A DNA stretch of 64,000 nt from Pantoea sp. BAV 3049. GTDB taxonomy: Bacteria > Pseudomonadota > Gammaproteobacteria > Enterobacterales > Enterobacteriaceae. The stretch lies in contig NZ_WHOY01000031.1 in assembly GCF_009765445.1 (NCBI RefSeq), forward strand, positions 4,514,686 through 4,578,685. The letters run 5' to 3'. The notes below the pieces were generated by a model, which saw only the letters and a list, made by a program, of their open reading frames with translations, made no database searches and was not told the origin of the DNA. Positions 7,925 to 16,112 of the stretch are shown one piece after another (position 1 is the stretch's first letter; each line of letters begins with the position of its first letter). The translations under genes and the position numbers were made by a program.

Positions 7925-8653
7925 ATGGAAAAAAAAACCGATCAGCAGGTGCCTTCGCGAAGGCGTTTCCTGCAGAAAACCCTGTCGCTGATCCCCCTCG
8001 CAGCGGCCGGAGGCAGCACCGTTGTCGCGCTCTCAGCGCCAGCCGCTGAGCCGCAGTCTGAGGGCGTCTCCGCCCATTATGTTCCCACCTATTTCAACAA
8101 TGATGAATGGCGCTTTATTCTGGCCGCCTGCGATCGACTTATTCCCACTGACAGCAACGGCCCCGGTGCGGTGAGTGAGGGCGTACCGGTCTATATCGAC
8201 AAACAGATGGAGCTGCCTTATGGCTATGGCCATCTGTGGTATATGCACCCGCCGTTTGCCAGTGCCATCCCGGAACTGGGTTACCAGTCCAGCCTTGTCC
8301 CGCGCGAAACCTATCGTCAGGGGATCAAAGCGATTAATCAGCACTGCCAGCAGCAGTTTCAGAAGGTGTTTGCCGACCTGAGCGCTGACCAGCAGGAAAC
8401 CGTGCTGCATGAACTGGATGGCGGCAAGCTCACCTTTGCTAACGTGCCTGGCAAACTGTTCTTCGAACAGCTGCTGGAAAACACCAAAGAGGGCTACCTT
8501 GCCGATCCGATGCACGGCGGTAATCAGACGCTGGCCTCCTGGAAAATGATTGGCTTCCCTGGCGCACGCGCCGACTTCCAGGATCAAATGGACCATCCTA
8601 ACCAGCCTTATCCGCTGGGACCGGTGAGTATTTCAGGCAAACGGAGCGTTTAA
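7925..8653 (+). CDS. gluconate 2-dehydrogenase, small (gamma) subunit, Tat-exported
   Basis: 242 aa. First gene of a three-gene operon for a membrane-bound FAD/cytochrome sugar-acid dehydrogenase facing the periplasm. A twin-arginine signal (SRRRFLQKTLSLIPLAAAGG, residues 11-30) precedes a gluconate-2-dehydrogenase subunit 3 domain (FNNDEWRFILAACDRLIP, later GKLFFEQLL and GNQTLASWKMIGFPGARADF). The small subunit likely carries the folded flavoprotein across the membrane, since the large subunit has no signal of its own. It stops 2 bp before the large-subunit ATG. The complex could oxidise gluconate, 2-ketogluconate or a related acid. Confidence 0.88.
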   Translation: MEKKTDQQVPSRRRFLQKTLSLIPLAAAGGSTVVALSAPAAEPQSEGVSAHYVPTYFNNDEWRFILAACDRLIPTDSNGPGAVSEGVPVYIDKQMELPYGYGHLWYMHPPFASAIPELGYQSSLVPRETYRQGIKAINQHCQQQFQKVFADLSADQQETVLHELDGGKLTFANVPGKLFFEQLLENTKEGYLADPMHGGNQTLASWKMIGFPGARADFQDQMDHPNQPYPLGPVSISGKRSV

Positions 8654-8655
8654 TC

Positions 8656-10434
8656 ATGGCAGTAATTAAAAAAGATCCCGTTGATATGGTGATCGTTGGC
8701 TTCGGCTGGACCGGATCCCTGATGGCAATGGAACTGGCAAGCACCGGGCTGAAGATTCTGTCGCTTGAGCGTGGCGAGCAGCGTGATACTTACCCTGATT
8801 TTGCTTACCCGCGTAATACCGACGAACTGACTTATGGCATCCGCCTGAAGCTGTTCCAGAATGCGGCGAGAGAGACCGTGACGGTTCGCCACAAGACGGC
8901 CGACACGGCAATGCCTTATCGTCGCTTTGGCTCTTTTCTCCCTGGCGATGGTGTTGGCGGTGCTGGTGTGCACTGGAACGGCATGCTGTGGCGTCCGCTT
9001 GAGGCGGATTTGAAAATGCGTAGCACGGTGATTGAGAAGTATGGCGAAGGCTTTATCCCGCAGGATATGACCGTGCAGGATTACCCGTTCACCTACGCCG
9101 AAATGGAGCCGTACTTCGACAAATTTGAGAAAATTTGCGGGGCTTCAGGGGATGTCGGTAACCTCAAAGGCGAAAAGGTGGCAGGGGGAAATCCTTTTGA
9201 AGCTCCGCGTCAGGACGCCTATCCAACCAAAGCACAGAAGCGCCAGTATGGTGGCGAGCTGTTTGCGCAGGCCGCAGAAAGTCTGGGATATCATCCGTTT
9301 ACCGAGCCTGCAGCGATCTGTACGGAATCCTATACCAACTCGTACGGCGTTCAGCTGGGTGTCTGTAACTACTGCGGTTTCTGCGAGCGTTTCGGCTGCT
9401 TTAACTACTCGAAAGCGTCGCCACAAAGTACGGTGCTGCCAGCGCTCAATCAGTTTAAGAATTTCGAGTTACGCACTCAGTCCCAGGTGATCCGTGTAAA
9501 CACGGATTCTACCGGTACCAAAGCCACTGGTGTGACTTACATCGATGCACAGGGGCAGGAAATTGAACAGCCTGCTTCCATCGTGGTGTTAAGCACTTTC
9601 CAGCTGAATAACGTTCGTTTGCTGCTGCTGTCCAAAATTGGTAAGCCGTACGATCCGTTAACCGGCGAAGGGGTGGTGGGGAAAAACTATGCCTACCAGA
9701 TGAATGGCGGTATTAAACTCTTCTTTAACAAAGATAAAATATTTAATCCCTTTGCCGCGACCGGAGCCACCTCGGTGTTTATGGATGACTTCAACGCGGA
9801 AAACTTCGACCACGGCAGCCTGGGCTTTGTCGGTGGGGCGACCATTTCGGCCACCACCACCGGTGGCAGACCGATCCAGCAGATTAGCACGCCGAAATCG
9901 GCACCACGCTGGGGATCGGGCTGGAAGCAGGCGATCAAGGATAACTATCTGCACACGATGGGGGTGGGTTCTTCTGGTTCGGTGATGCCTTACAAACAGT
10001 GCTATCTCGATCTCGACCCAACCTATCGCGATGTCCACGGTCAGCCGCTGCTGCGGATGACTTTTGACTGGCAGCAGAACGAACTGAAGATGACCAATTT
10101 CATCAAGGAGAAGGCGGAAGGGATCGTGAAGGCGATCGCGCCTGCTCATTACGAAGTGGGCTTTATGGGAATGAATGCGCACTACGACGTGCGGCCTTAT
10201 CAGTCCACGCATACCACCGGCGGCGCGATCATGGGCGACAACCCGAAAAACAGTGTGGTTAACAAGTACCTGCAAAGCTGGGATGTGCCAAATGTGTTTG
10301 TGTTGGGAGCCTGCTGCTTCCCTCAGAACCTGGCGTATAACCCGACCGGGATCGTGGGGGCGACGGCGCTGTTTGCAGCCAACGCCATTCGTACGCAGTA
10401 TCTGGCCAACCCCGGCCCGCTGGTTCAGGCTTAG
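8656..10434 (+). CDS. gluconate 2-dehydrogenase, FAD flavoprotein (large) subunit
   Basis: 592 aa GMC-type oxidoreductase. The N-terminus holds the dinucleotide-binding motif VIVGFGWTGSLMAMELAS (about residues 12-29). A Cys-rich segment GVCNYCGFCERFGCFNYS (about 235-252) is typical of the membrane-bound gluconate/2-ketogluconate/sorbitol dehydrogenase group and may hold an iron-sulfur or disulfide structure. The C-terminal part has AHYDVRPYQSTHTTGGAIMG and GACCFPQNLAYNPTGIVGAT with the catalytic His/Asn region. The lack of a signal peptide fits co-export with the gamma subunit. It is followed 11 bp later by the cytochrome gene. Exact substrate is not resolved. Confidence 0.9.
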   Translation: MAVIKKDPVDMVIVGFGWTGSLMAMELASTGLKILSLERGEQRDTYPDFAYPRNTDELTYGIRLKLFQNAARETVTVRHKTADTAMPYRRFGSFLPGDGVGGAGVHWNGMLWRPLEADLKMRSTVIEKYGEGFIPQDMTVQDYPFTYAEMEPYFDKFEKICGASGDVGNLKGEKVAGGNPFEAPRQDAYPTKAQKRQYGGELFAQAAESLGYHPFTEPAAICTESYTNSYGVQLGVCNYCGFCERFGCFNYSKASPQSTVLPALNQFKNFELRTQSQVIRVNTDSTGTKATGVTYIDAQGQEIEQPASIVVLSTFQLNNVRLLLLSKIGKPYDPLTGEGVVGKNYAYQMNGGIKLFFNKDKIFNPFAATGATSVFMDDFNAENFDHGSLGFVGGATISATTTGGRPIQQISTPKSAPRWGSGWKQAIKDNYLHTMGVGSSGSVMPYKQCYLDLDPTYRDVHGQPLLRMTFDWQQNELKMTNFIKEKAEGIVKAIAPAHYEVGFMGMNAHYDVRPYQSTHTTGGAIMGDNPKNSVVNKYLQSWDVPNVFVLGACCFPQNLAYNPTGIVGATALFAANAIRTQYLANPGPLVQA

Positions 10435-10445
10435 CAGGTGAAATC

Positions 10446-11777
10446 ATGATCAAACATTCTGGATGGTTAACTTCTTTGCTGTTTGCCGGTCTGGCTTCGG
10501 CCACGGTTCCTGCGCTTGCTGCGACGGCGACTGCTCCTGCGACAGAGGCTCCGGTCAGTCGTGGGCATTATCTGGCTCAGGCCGGAGATTGTGCGGCCTG
10601 CCACACGGCTGCCGGTGGTGCCAGCTTTGCCGGTGGGCTGAAGATGTCGACGCCGGTCGGGGACATCTATTCCACCAATATCACGCCTGATAAGCAGACC
10701 GGCATCGGTGATTACACCTATGACGACTTTGCCAGAGCGGTGCGTGGAGGGGTGGCAAAGGATGGCCACCGGCTGTACCCGGCGATGCCTTATACCTCAT
10801 TTGCGAAAGTGAATGATGAAGATATGCACGCGCTTTACGACTACTTCATGAAGGAAGTTCCTGCGGTTAATCAACCCGACCGCGACAGTGATATTCCGTG
10901 GCCGCTGAATATGCGCTGGCCGCTGATGGTGTGGGACTGGGCGTTTCATGATGATAAGCCTTTCCAGCCGGACAGCAGCCAGAGCGCGGAGTGGAATCGG
11001 GGCGCGTATCTGGTTCAGGGGCTGGAGCACTGCGGCACCTGTCATACGCCACGCGGGATCGGCTATCAGGAAAAAGCGCTGGATCAGAAAGACGCCGCTT
11101 ACCTTACCGGCGGCACGCTGGAAGGCTGGCATGCGCCGGATCTGACCGGTAATCAGAAGGAAGGGATTGGCAGCTGGTCGCAGCAGGATGTGGTCAGCTT
11201 CCTGAAAACGGGCTGGACCGCCAACACCGCAGCATTTGGTTCGATGACGGATGTGATAGAGCACAGTACCCAGCATCTCAGCGAGCAGGATCTGAACGCG
11301 ATGGCGATATACCTGAAAAGCCTGAAGCCATCCGATCCACAGGTTCAGGCCCCAAAAGCCGATGAGGCGACCAAAGTTGCCCTGGTGAAAGGGGATATGA
11401 GCAAGCCGGGCGCGCAGGTGTATATGGATAACTGTGCCGCCTGTCACCGTACGGATGGGAAAGGCTACAGCCACACCTTCCCGGCGCTGGCGCATAACCC
11501 GGTACTGTTGAGTGAGGATCCCTCTTCGCTGATCAGTATTGTGCTGCGGGGTGGGAAAGCGGCGGTCACGCATCAGGCCGTCACCGGCCTGACCATGCCG
11601 GACTTTGGCTGGCGTCTGGATGACCAGCAGGTGGCGGATCTGTCAACCTTCGTTCGCAGCAGCTGGGGTAACAACGCGCCAGCGGTTACTGCAGATCAGG
11701 TGAAGAAGCTGCGCTCAACGATCTCGACCGTTGAGCGCAAGGATCCGGATAAGCAGGATAAACCGCAGGAACACTAA
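10446..11777 (+). CDS. gluconate 2-dehydrogenase, three-haem cytochrome c subunit
   Basis: 443 aa. Sec signal peptide (HSGWLTSLLFAGLASATVPA) followed by three c-type haem motifs: CAACH (about residue 49), CGTCH (about 196) and CAACH (about 329). This is the membrane-associated electron-transfer subunit that passes electrons from FAD to ubiquinone. Each haem domain has a plausible distal Met (for example AMPYTSF and TMPDFGW). It is the last gene of the operon; the terminator at 11783 follows closely. Maturation needs a cytochrome c assembly system outside the window. Confidence 0.9.
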   Translation: MIKHSGWLTSLLFAGLASATVPALAATATAPATEAPVSRGHYLAQAGDCAACHTAAGGASFAGGLKMSTPVGDIYSTNITPDKQTGIGDYTYDDFARAVRGGVAKDGHRLYPAMPYTSFAKVNDEDMHALYDYFMKEVPAVNQPDRDSDIPWPLNMRWPLMVWDWAFHDDKPFQPDSSQSAEWNRGAYLVQGLEHCGTCHTPRGIGYQEKALDQKDAAYLTGGTLEGWHAPDLTGNQKEGIGSWSQQDVVSFLKTGWTANTAAFGSMTDVIEHSTQHLSEQDLNAMAIYLKSLKPSDPQVQAPKADEATKVALVKGDMSKPGAQVYMDNCAACHRTDGKGYSHTFPALAHNPVLLSEDPSSLISIVLRGGKAAVTHQAVTGLTMPDFGWRLDDQQVADLSTFVRSSWGNNAPAVTADQVKKLRSTISTVERKDPDKQDKPQEH

Positions 11778-11782
11778 TAAGC

Positions 11783-11808
11783 AAAAAGGAGGCGAGGGCC
11801 TCCTTTTT
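11783..11808 (+). terminator. intrinsic terminator of the gluconate dehydrogenase operon
   Basis: AAAAAGGAGGC / GCCTCCTTTTT arms around a short loop, ending in a T run. Its sequence nearly matches the terminator at 14046-14084 on the other side of the phage-like island. Confidence 0.85.
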
Positions 11809-11909
11809 AATGTCTATAAAACAATAGGTTAAAGTTGAATAAGTGACTTGTGTGGTCATTGAACCTCATCGAAAATCCTTAAAAAAAAGCGGTTGGGTCA
11901 AAATGTGGA

Positions 11910-12335
11910 TCACACTTTGAGGACGGCAACTTTTAGAAACCACAAGATTATTGCCGTCAGGGCTGGTACAAGTAGTGTCCAGATAATCCTGTTATTGATA
12001 CTGTCTATTTTAGTATTCAGGCGGCTTTCACTGGCTGAGATCTCTTTCACAAGATCAGCGCGTGTTAAAGCGTTTTCAGTTCTTAATATTTCAAGATCCG
12101 CTTTAGTGGCAAAATGCGCTGAGCGTTCAATCAACGCTTCAAGGGCTGATTTGCTGGCAAAATTTTGTGATCGTTCAGTTAGGGTAGCCATATCAACCTT
12201 GATTTGGTGGGTGTCTTTCTCCAGCTGTTCTACCTTTTTAATTATTCCGTCCATCCCGTCTCCTCCTCCTCCTGTGCCGTTATCTTTGCCAGAGTGCTTG
12301 AACAGGGGCACGATGTTTTCAGAATTATGATCCAT
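11910..12335 (-). CDS. coiled-coil protein with C-terminal membrane anchor, phage-like
   Basis: 141 aa, not recognised by name. N-terminal 20 residues are polar, then GTGGGGDGMDG linker, then a long predicted coiled coil (MDGIIKKVEQLEKDTHQIKV and onward) with two related segments each holding ERS.x.F..K..L, and a C-terminal hydrophobic helix (IIWTLLVPALTAIILWFLKV). This layout is common in small phage-encoded or mobile-element membrane proteins. It lies 2 bp after the zinc-ribbon ORF on the same strand, so they are probably co-transcribed. Function is unknown. Confidence 0.6.
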   Translation of the reverse strand: MDHNSENIVPLFKHSGKDNGTGGGGDGMDGIIKKVEQLEKDTHQIKVDMATLTERSQNFASKSALEALIERSAHFATKADLEILRTENALTRADLVKEISASESRLNTKIDSINNRIIWTLLVPALTAIILWFLKVAVLKV

Positions 12336-12337
12336 TG

Positions 12338-12808
12338 TTATTCTTCCTTCAATCCTTGTTTCTGTTCATGCCAGGCGACAACTGACATTGCCCGGTAATG
12401 TGTCATCAGGCCGCAATTTTGACAGTGTGCTATAAACTGGGCATTCCAGACTTTTAGTTCTTTGTCACAGTCGATGCGTGAGTATGTTACAAAACGGTCA
12501 AGACCCCCCATAATAACCTTGCCTTTTTCCTCAGTAGGTAGTGATGAAAAGTAATCTGGCTTTTCAATCGCACGCTTTCGTGATTTATGGGTTTCGGGGA
12601 TAAAGATGTCTGTAGAGCCACAACTCAGGCATTGCTGGCTTGCCCCTCTTTCGATAAGAAATTCAGAAAGTATCTCAGGTGTGATTTGCTTTAAGCGTCT
12701 TTCTTCTTGCTCTTGGAATGCTAAACGGCTGTTTCTGGCTGCCTCATTCAGTTTGTCGATTTTGGCTTGAGCCATTTCCAATAATCGTTTTTCTTCTTCG
12801 TCCGTCAT
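12338..12808 (-). CDS. hypothetical zinc-ribbon protein, phage-associated
   Basis: 156 aa, not recognised. N-terminal charged helix (TDEEEKRLLEMAQAKIDKLN), then two Cys pairs CLSCGS (about residue 60) and CQNCG (about 131) that could form a zinc ribbon. The start overlaps the stop of the integrase remnant, as ATGA-type coupling. Base composition is more AT-rich than the flanking core genes. Co-linear with the coiled-coil membrane ORF. Likely cargo of the degraded mobile element; no function can be assigned. Confidence 0.55.
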   Translation of the reverse strand: MTDEEEKRLLEMAQAKIDKLNEAARNSRLAFQEQEERRLKQITPEILSEFLIERGASQQCLSCGSTDIFIPETHKSRKRAIEKPDYFSSLPTEEKGKVIMGGLDRFVTYSRIDCDKELKVWNAQFIAHCQNCGLMTHYRAMSVVAWHEQKQGLKEE

Positions 12809-13038
12809 AAGCGCTCCAGAGGATTAAATTTAACCGCGTCACTCAGATAGTCAGGCGCGAAGTGCGCATACACCATAGTTTGCTGAATGTTGCTGTGACC
12901 CATAATTTTTTGTAGTGCCAAAATGTTGCCTCCGTTCATCATAAAATGGCTGGCGAAAGTGTGCCTCAATACGTGTGTTGCCTGACCCGCTGGCAGGTGG
13001 CCGCTCTTGATCATGAACTTTGTGATAACTGTTATCAC
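12805..13038 (-). pseudogene. truncated phage integrase (tyrosine recombinase), C-terminal part
   Basis: Only about 77 codons remain of a protein normally 300-400 aa. It holds the catalytic core end: GQATHVLRHTFASHFMMNGG (H-x-x-R box), then LQKIMGHSNIQQTMVYAHFA with the LGH-like histidine and the nucleophilic tyrosine, resembling P2-type integrases. The reading frame starts at a GTG at 13038, where similarity begins abruptly, so the N-terminal DNA-binding and first catalytic Arg regions are missing and the protein cannot recombine. It marks the surrounding genes as remains of an integrated element. Confidence 0.8.
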
Positions 13039-13089
13039 CTTTTCTTCACGTCACTTCGCTAACGATACGACGACAACGACCAGGGAACC

Positions 13090-13125
13090 AAAGCCAGAGG
13101 GCCAGCCACAGAGCTGGCTTTTTTT
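13090..13125 (+). terminator. terminator-like hairpin between integrase remnant and immunity gene
   Basis: Arms AAAGCCAG (13090-13097) and CTGGCTTT (13114-13121), with seven T on the plus side and three T on the minus side. On the minus strand it directly follows the 88-aa membrane gene, so it may end the toxin/immunity transcript, although the stronger T run favours plus-strand reading. Confidence 0.55.
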
Positions 13126-13391
13126 CAGTCCGGTTTTTTATTCATGCGCTTTTCAAGCATCCTGATAATCAGCTGGTATGACAGAAGGGTAAAGATGGCA
13201 TCGGTTATCAGTAGTGCAAGCCCGATAAATCCTTCCACATCGGGATCGCCAAAGCTGTTTGCTGTTGTATTCCAGAATTCATACTCTGCGGCTGTCATAG
13301 GATTTGAAGGGCGAAATAGTAAGAAGAACAGGACGAAAACCACTCCGCCGGTCAGTATTTTAAATGCCACTGGGACACGTTTCGCTTCCAT
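13125..13391 (-). CDS. small two-helix membrane protein, candidate immunity protein
   Basis: 88 aa. Two hydrophobic helices: VAFKILTGGVVFVLFFLLF (about residues 8-26) and FIGLALLITDAIFTLLSYQL (about 55-74), separated by an acidic ~28-residue loop (AAEYEFWNTTANSFGDPDVE) predicted to face the periplasm. The start has GAGG 9 nt upstream and lies inside the end of the DUF2778 gene (32-bp overlap), a layout typical of effector/immunity pairs. I infer immunity to the adjacent peptidoglycan-targeting toxin; no family is recognised with certainty. A generic membrane protein is the alternative. Confidence 0.55.
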   Translation of the reverse strand: MEAKRVPVAFKILTGGVVFVLFFLLFRPSNPMTAAEYEFWNTTANSFGDPDVEGFIGLALLITDAIFTLLSYQLIIRMLEKRMNKKPD

Positions 13392-13887
13392 TCAACGTAA
13401 CCTCAATAATGCCATAAGAAAGCAAGCCGTTTGCCAGTTTAAGTTGCTGCGTCGCTATGAGCGACTGACGAATTGTTGTGAAGTCTGCACGGTGTTGTAA
13501 GGTGATGCATCCCAGAGAAACACCAGCAGGGCCGGGAGGGTGAAGCCGAAAGTTTCCCCGCTCAACGCCGTTGATCCAGGTTTGATCATCAATTCTTCCA
13601 TCCTCACGATAAAGGGCAAACCATTCAGCTTTTATAGTTGGCGTTGGCGTGACCCATGTCCAGGAGTACTTTGCTATGTTACGCAAAACGCCCCTTGCGC
13701 CGCCTGTTGGGCGATCCACAATGAAATATCGGCCTGGTGGAATAGGTCCAAGGCTGGGAACCCCTATACATCCGCCACGGTTCCGGTATGCATCTTTTCC
13801 GGAGTAAGCAAGAAACGTCCCGACGCCATATATACTCAGCGGTGAAAAATCAGCATCGTTGACTACAAACTTCCCTTGTAAAGCCAT
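13360..13887 (-). CDS. DUF2778 / Tlde1-like L,D-transpeptidase-fold toxin
   Basis: 175 aa from the ATG at 13887 (AAGGA 9 nt upstream; a longer frame from 14016 lacks support). It contains SLGPIPPGRYFIVDRP and the Cys/His active-site motif NFRLHPPGPAGVSLGCITLQ near the C-terminus, as in DUF2778/Tlde1 proteins. Tlde1 effectors are delivered by type VI secretion and damage peptidoglycan as L,D-carboxypeptidase/transpeptidase variants. No signal peptide is seen, which agrees with delivery by a secretion system. The overlapping downstream membrane gene is a candidate immunity protein. No T6SS structural genes are in the window, so it would be an orphan effector. Family confidence is good; the toxic role is inferred. 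Confidence 0.72.
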   Translation of the reverse strand: MALQGKFVVNDADFSPLSIYGVGTFLAYSGKDAYRNRGGCIGVPSLGPIPPGRYFIVDRPTGGARGVLRNIAKYSWTWVTPTPTIKAEWFALYREDGRIDDQTWINGVERGNFRLHPPGPAGVSLGCITLQHRADFTTIRQSLIATQQLKLANGLLSYGIIEVTLNGSETCPSGI

Positions 13888-14045
13888 ATATCGATCCTTC
13901 AGTAACATTATAATCCACAGGTAATATGTGGTTGTCAGTGGCGTCTGTAAACCAAAAAAAGCCCCATTGCTGGGAATTTTTTTCTTAGCGTGATCAATAT
14001 GCGAATGCATAAACAATAAAGTTAATAATTATCAGTGTGTTACAG

Positions 14046-14084
14046 GCAATAAAAAAGGAGGCGATAGCCTCCTTTTTTTATTGC
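14046..14084. terminator. strong bidirectional terminator between island and ftnA
   Basis: GCAATAAAAAAGGAGGC / GCCTCCTTTTTTTATTGC arms around GATA, with T runs on both strands. The core AAAAGGAGGCGA..GCCTCCTTTTT repeats the terminator at 11783-11808 with two mismatches. Confidence 0.85.
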
Positions 14085-14154
14085 TGACCGGTTTGTCAGA
14101 CTACGACTTCATTCACCGCACTGAGCACCGTCAATAAGCCAGCGTGCCGGTTTC

Positions 14155-14664
14155 TTAAACCTGTGGATCGCTGCCGGTGCTCATCTTCATCAGATCTTTA
14201 TCCACGAAGAACAGCGCTTCGCCGCTGTTACCCACCAGAGCCAGTTTATCCAGTACTGATTTGAACAGCTTCTCTTCTTCGTGCTGCTCAGCCACATACC
14301 ACTGCAGGAAATTAAAGGTGGAGTAGTCCTGCGTGGTCATTGCTGCGTGCACCAGTTCGTTAATTTTGACGGTGATCAGCTGCTCGTGCTGGTAAGCCTG
14401 CTCCAGCACTTCGTTAAGTGAGTTAAAGGTCACTGGCGGAGCGGCGATGGTGCCCAGAACCGGCATGGCTCCGGTGTCGCTCAGGTAGTTAAACAGGCGC
14501 TGCATGTGCTGCATCTCTTCTACAGAGTGCTCACGCAGGAACGCGGCTGCGCCTTCAAAACCTTTATCGGCACACCAGGCACTCATCTGTAAATAAAGAT
14601 TGGCGGAGAAGAATTCAAGATTTAACTGGTCGTTCAGCTTTGCGGTCATGTCGGTGGTCAGCAT
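14155..14664 (-). CDS. ftnA: ferritin FtnA, non-haem iron storage
   Basis: 169 aa from the ATG at 14664, which has GGAG 8 nt upstream; the frame extends further upstream but without similarity. Ferritin family: forms a 24-subunit cage that oxidises Fe(II) and stores Fe(III) in the cytoplasm. Ferroxidase ligands are visible in [16 protein letters not shown] (Glu, Tyr), [12 protein letters not shown] (Glu, His) and [14 protein letters not shown] (Glu, Gln). Length fits E. coli FtnA (about 165 aa). A Fur-type box lies 133 bp upstream, matching known Fur-dependent control of ftnA in enterobacteria. Appears monocistronic. Confidence 0.93.
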   Translation of the reverse strand: MLTTDMTAKLNDQLNLEFFSANLYLQMSAWCADKGFEGAAAFLREHSVEEMQHMQRLFNYLSDTGAMPVLGTIAAPPVTFNSLNEVLEQAYQHEQLITVKINELVHAAMTTQDYSTFNFLQWYVAEQHEEEKLFKSVLDKLALVGNSGEALFFVDKDLMKMSTGSDPQV

Positions 14665-14796
14665 AGCAGCTCCATAATTAAGCAGGTATTTATAAAAAAT
14701 AGTTGTACGTATTATGCACGGCTGTTGCAAAAATAAAAACCGTTTACCTGTTTTTTTATGCAGAATTTGTTGAGCTTAACGTTATGAAAGATAAGT

Positions 14797-14856
14797 GATA
14801 ATTATTATCGCCGTAATCTGAATTATTCCATTTTTTAAATGGTTTTGATAACCATT
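14797..14856 (-). promoter_or_regulatory. Fur-type boxes upstream of ftnA
   Basis: GATAATTATTATC at 14797-14809 is a perfect 6-1-6 Fur half-site arrangement. A second inverted repeat AATGGTT / AACCATT at 14838-14856 lies in the same AT-rich stretch, followed by CTTATTATTG. In E. coli, Fur binds several boxes upstream of ftnA and activates it by displacing H-NS; the same logic may apply here. Confidence 0.65.
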
Positions 14857-14948
14857 CTTATTATTGAATGGGGGGATATATTATAAAAAAATAAATAAAC
14901 TCATATGGAGACGATATTTTTCCTCCCCCATAAGGGAGAGGAACAGAT

Positions 14949-15896
14949 TTATTCCACCATCAGGCGATCGAGAATGGCCTGAGCCGTTTTCACATCGGTG
15001 ACCAGCGAATTGATCATCCCCGAGCGGACAGCACCAATAATCCCGGCGGCTTTCTCTGGGGTGGCGGCAACGCCAATGGTCAGCGGCGTGTTGCGCAGCT
15101 GGGCAGGAGAGGCGGCAATCATTCCTTCCTCGCCTTCCCAGTGCAGGATCTCGCCCTCTTCCGTCACATAGTGGCGCAGCACATCCCCTGCGGCATGGCT
15201 CAGCGCCTGCTCATCCGCGGTTGCGGTAGTGGTTTCCGCCGGAGCCGGAGTGTGCGTCAGCCCGACGCCAACAATCGCCACGTCGAGGTTATCCCACAGT
15301 GAAATAATTTGCTGCACGCCCGGATCGCACAGGAACGCATCGCGCAGCATTGGCGAGGAAATGTACGGAGCATGCAGGAAATGCGGCATCCCGCCCATCA
15401 GCTCTGCAGCCTGGCGCACAAACTCGTTGATCTGGAAATGCGCTGCCGCCTGCTGCATTCCGCCGTTCAGCGCCACTGTCAGCACGCCAGGCAAGCGCGG
15501 CAGGCCAGCCATGGTCACTTCACGCACGGCACGTCCCCAGCCTATCCCTACCACTGAACCGGCAGTCAGCCCCGACTGCTGCAGCAATCCGGCCAGCGGC
15601 GTGGCCAGCGATCCCAGCACGTTGGTCGGCGGCGGCTCGACAACCGCAGCGTTTTTCAGCCCCAGGCGCTGAATAAGATCGGCGGTGATCTCTTCCGGAG
15701 AAGTGAGTTCGACCACCTCAATGCGCACGATCCCCGCCTGCCGGGCCTTATTCAGCAGACGCGAGATTGTGGCGGTGGACACCCCTAACTTTTTGGCAAT
15801 GTCGACCTGCGCCATATCTGACTGATAGTGCAGCTTTGCCACCATATGCATCATCGCCCGCGTGGTAGCGGCGTCTTGTAAAAGAGGTTCTTTCAG
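14949..15896 (-). CDS. SorC/DeoR-type sugar-binding transcriptional regulator
   Basis: About 315 aa. N-terminal HTH (QVDIAKKLGVSTATISRLLN) followed by a sugar-phosphate isomerase-like effector domain (VVGIGWGRAVREV, VAIVGVGLTHTP, GIIGAVRSGMINSLVTD), as in SorC, LsrR and DeoR. The first ATG (15854) has no ribosome-binding site and would cut into the first helix region. The frame stays open 14 codons further to a CTG at 15896 preceded by AAGGA at 8 nt, and a stop lies just beyond, so I take CTG as the likely start. It is divergent from the aldolase/PTS operon and probably responds to one of its phosphorylated sugars. Confidence 0.82.
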   Translation of the reverse strand: MKEPLLQDAATTRAMMHMVAKLHYQSDMAQVDIAKKLGVSTATISRLLNKARQAGIVRIEVVELTSPEEITADLIQRLGLKNAAVVEPPPTNVLGSLATPLAGLLQQSGLTAGSVVGIGWGRAVREVTMAGLPRLPGVLTVALNGGMQQAAAHFQINEFVRQAAELMGGMPHFLHAPYISSPMLRDAFLCDPGVQQIISLWDNLDVAIVGVGLTHTPAPAETTTATADEQALSHAAGDVLRHYVTEEGEILHWEGEEGMIAASPAQLRNTPLTIGVAATPEKAAGIIGAVRSGMINSLVTDVKTAQAILDRLMVE

Positions 15897-16112
15897 CTTG
15901 AAATTCCTTTCTGCAATGTATTACACTCAGTTCATCGATTGGGGGATTATTGCGCAACAACCGTTAAATTGCAATGCGTAAACCCGGCAAAAACCCTGAC
16001 AGGACGCCATGTTGACGGCCTTGTTGGCACCGCCGGGGAGACGGAACGGCAGCAAGAGAAAAGAGGCAGTAACCGTGTTTTAAAACCTGAAAACAGAACC
16101 TGGGAGAAACAA
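15897..16112. promoter_or_regulatory. divergent promoter region between SorC regulator and PTS operon
   Basis: 216 bp separating two divergent start codons. It contains the palindrome TTGCGCAA at 15950-15957 and a nearby TTGCAA-type sequence around 15967, possible operator elements for the regulator. No confident -35/-10 assignment. The aldolase ribosome-binding site GGGAG precedes the ATG at 16113. Confidence 0.45.

Noticed and set aside
13888..14016. N-terminal extension of the DUF2778 protein
   Set aside because: The 43 extra codons have no domain character and the internal ATG at 13887 has a good AAGGA site.
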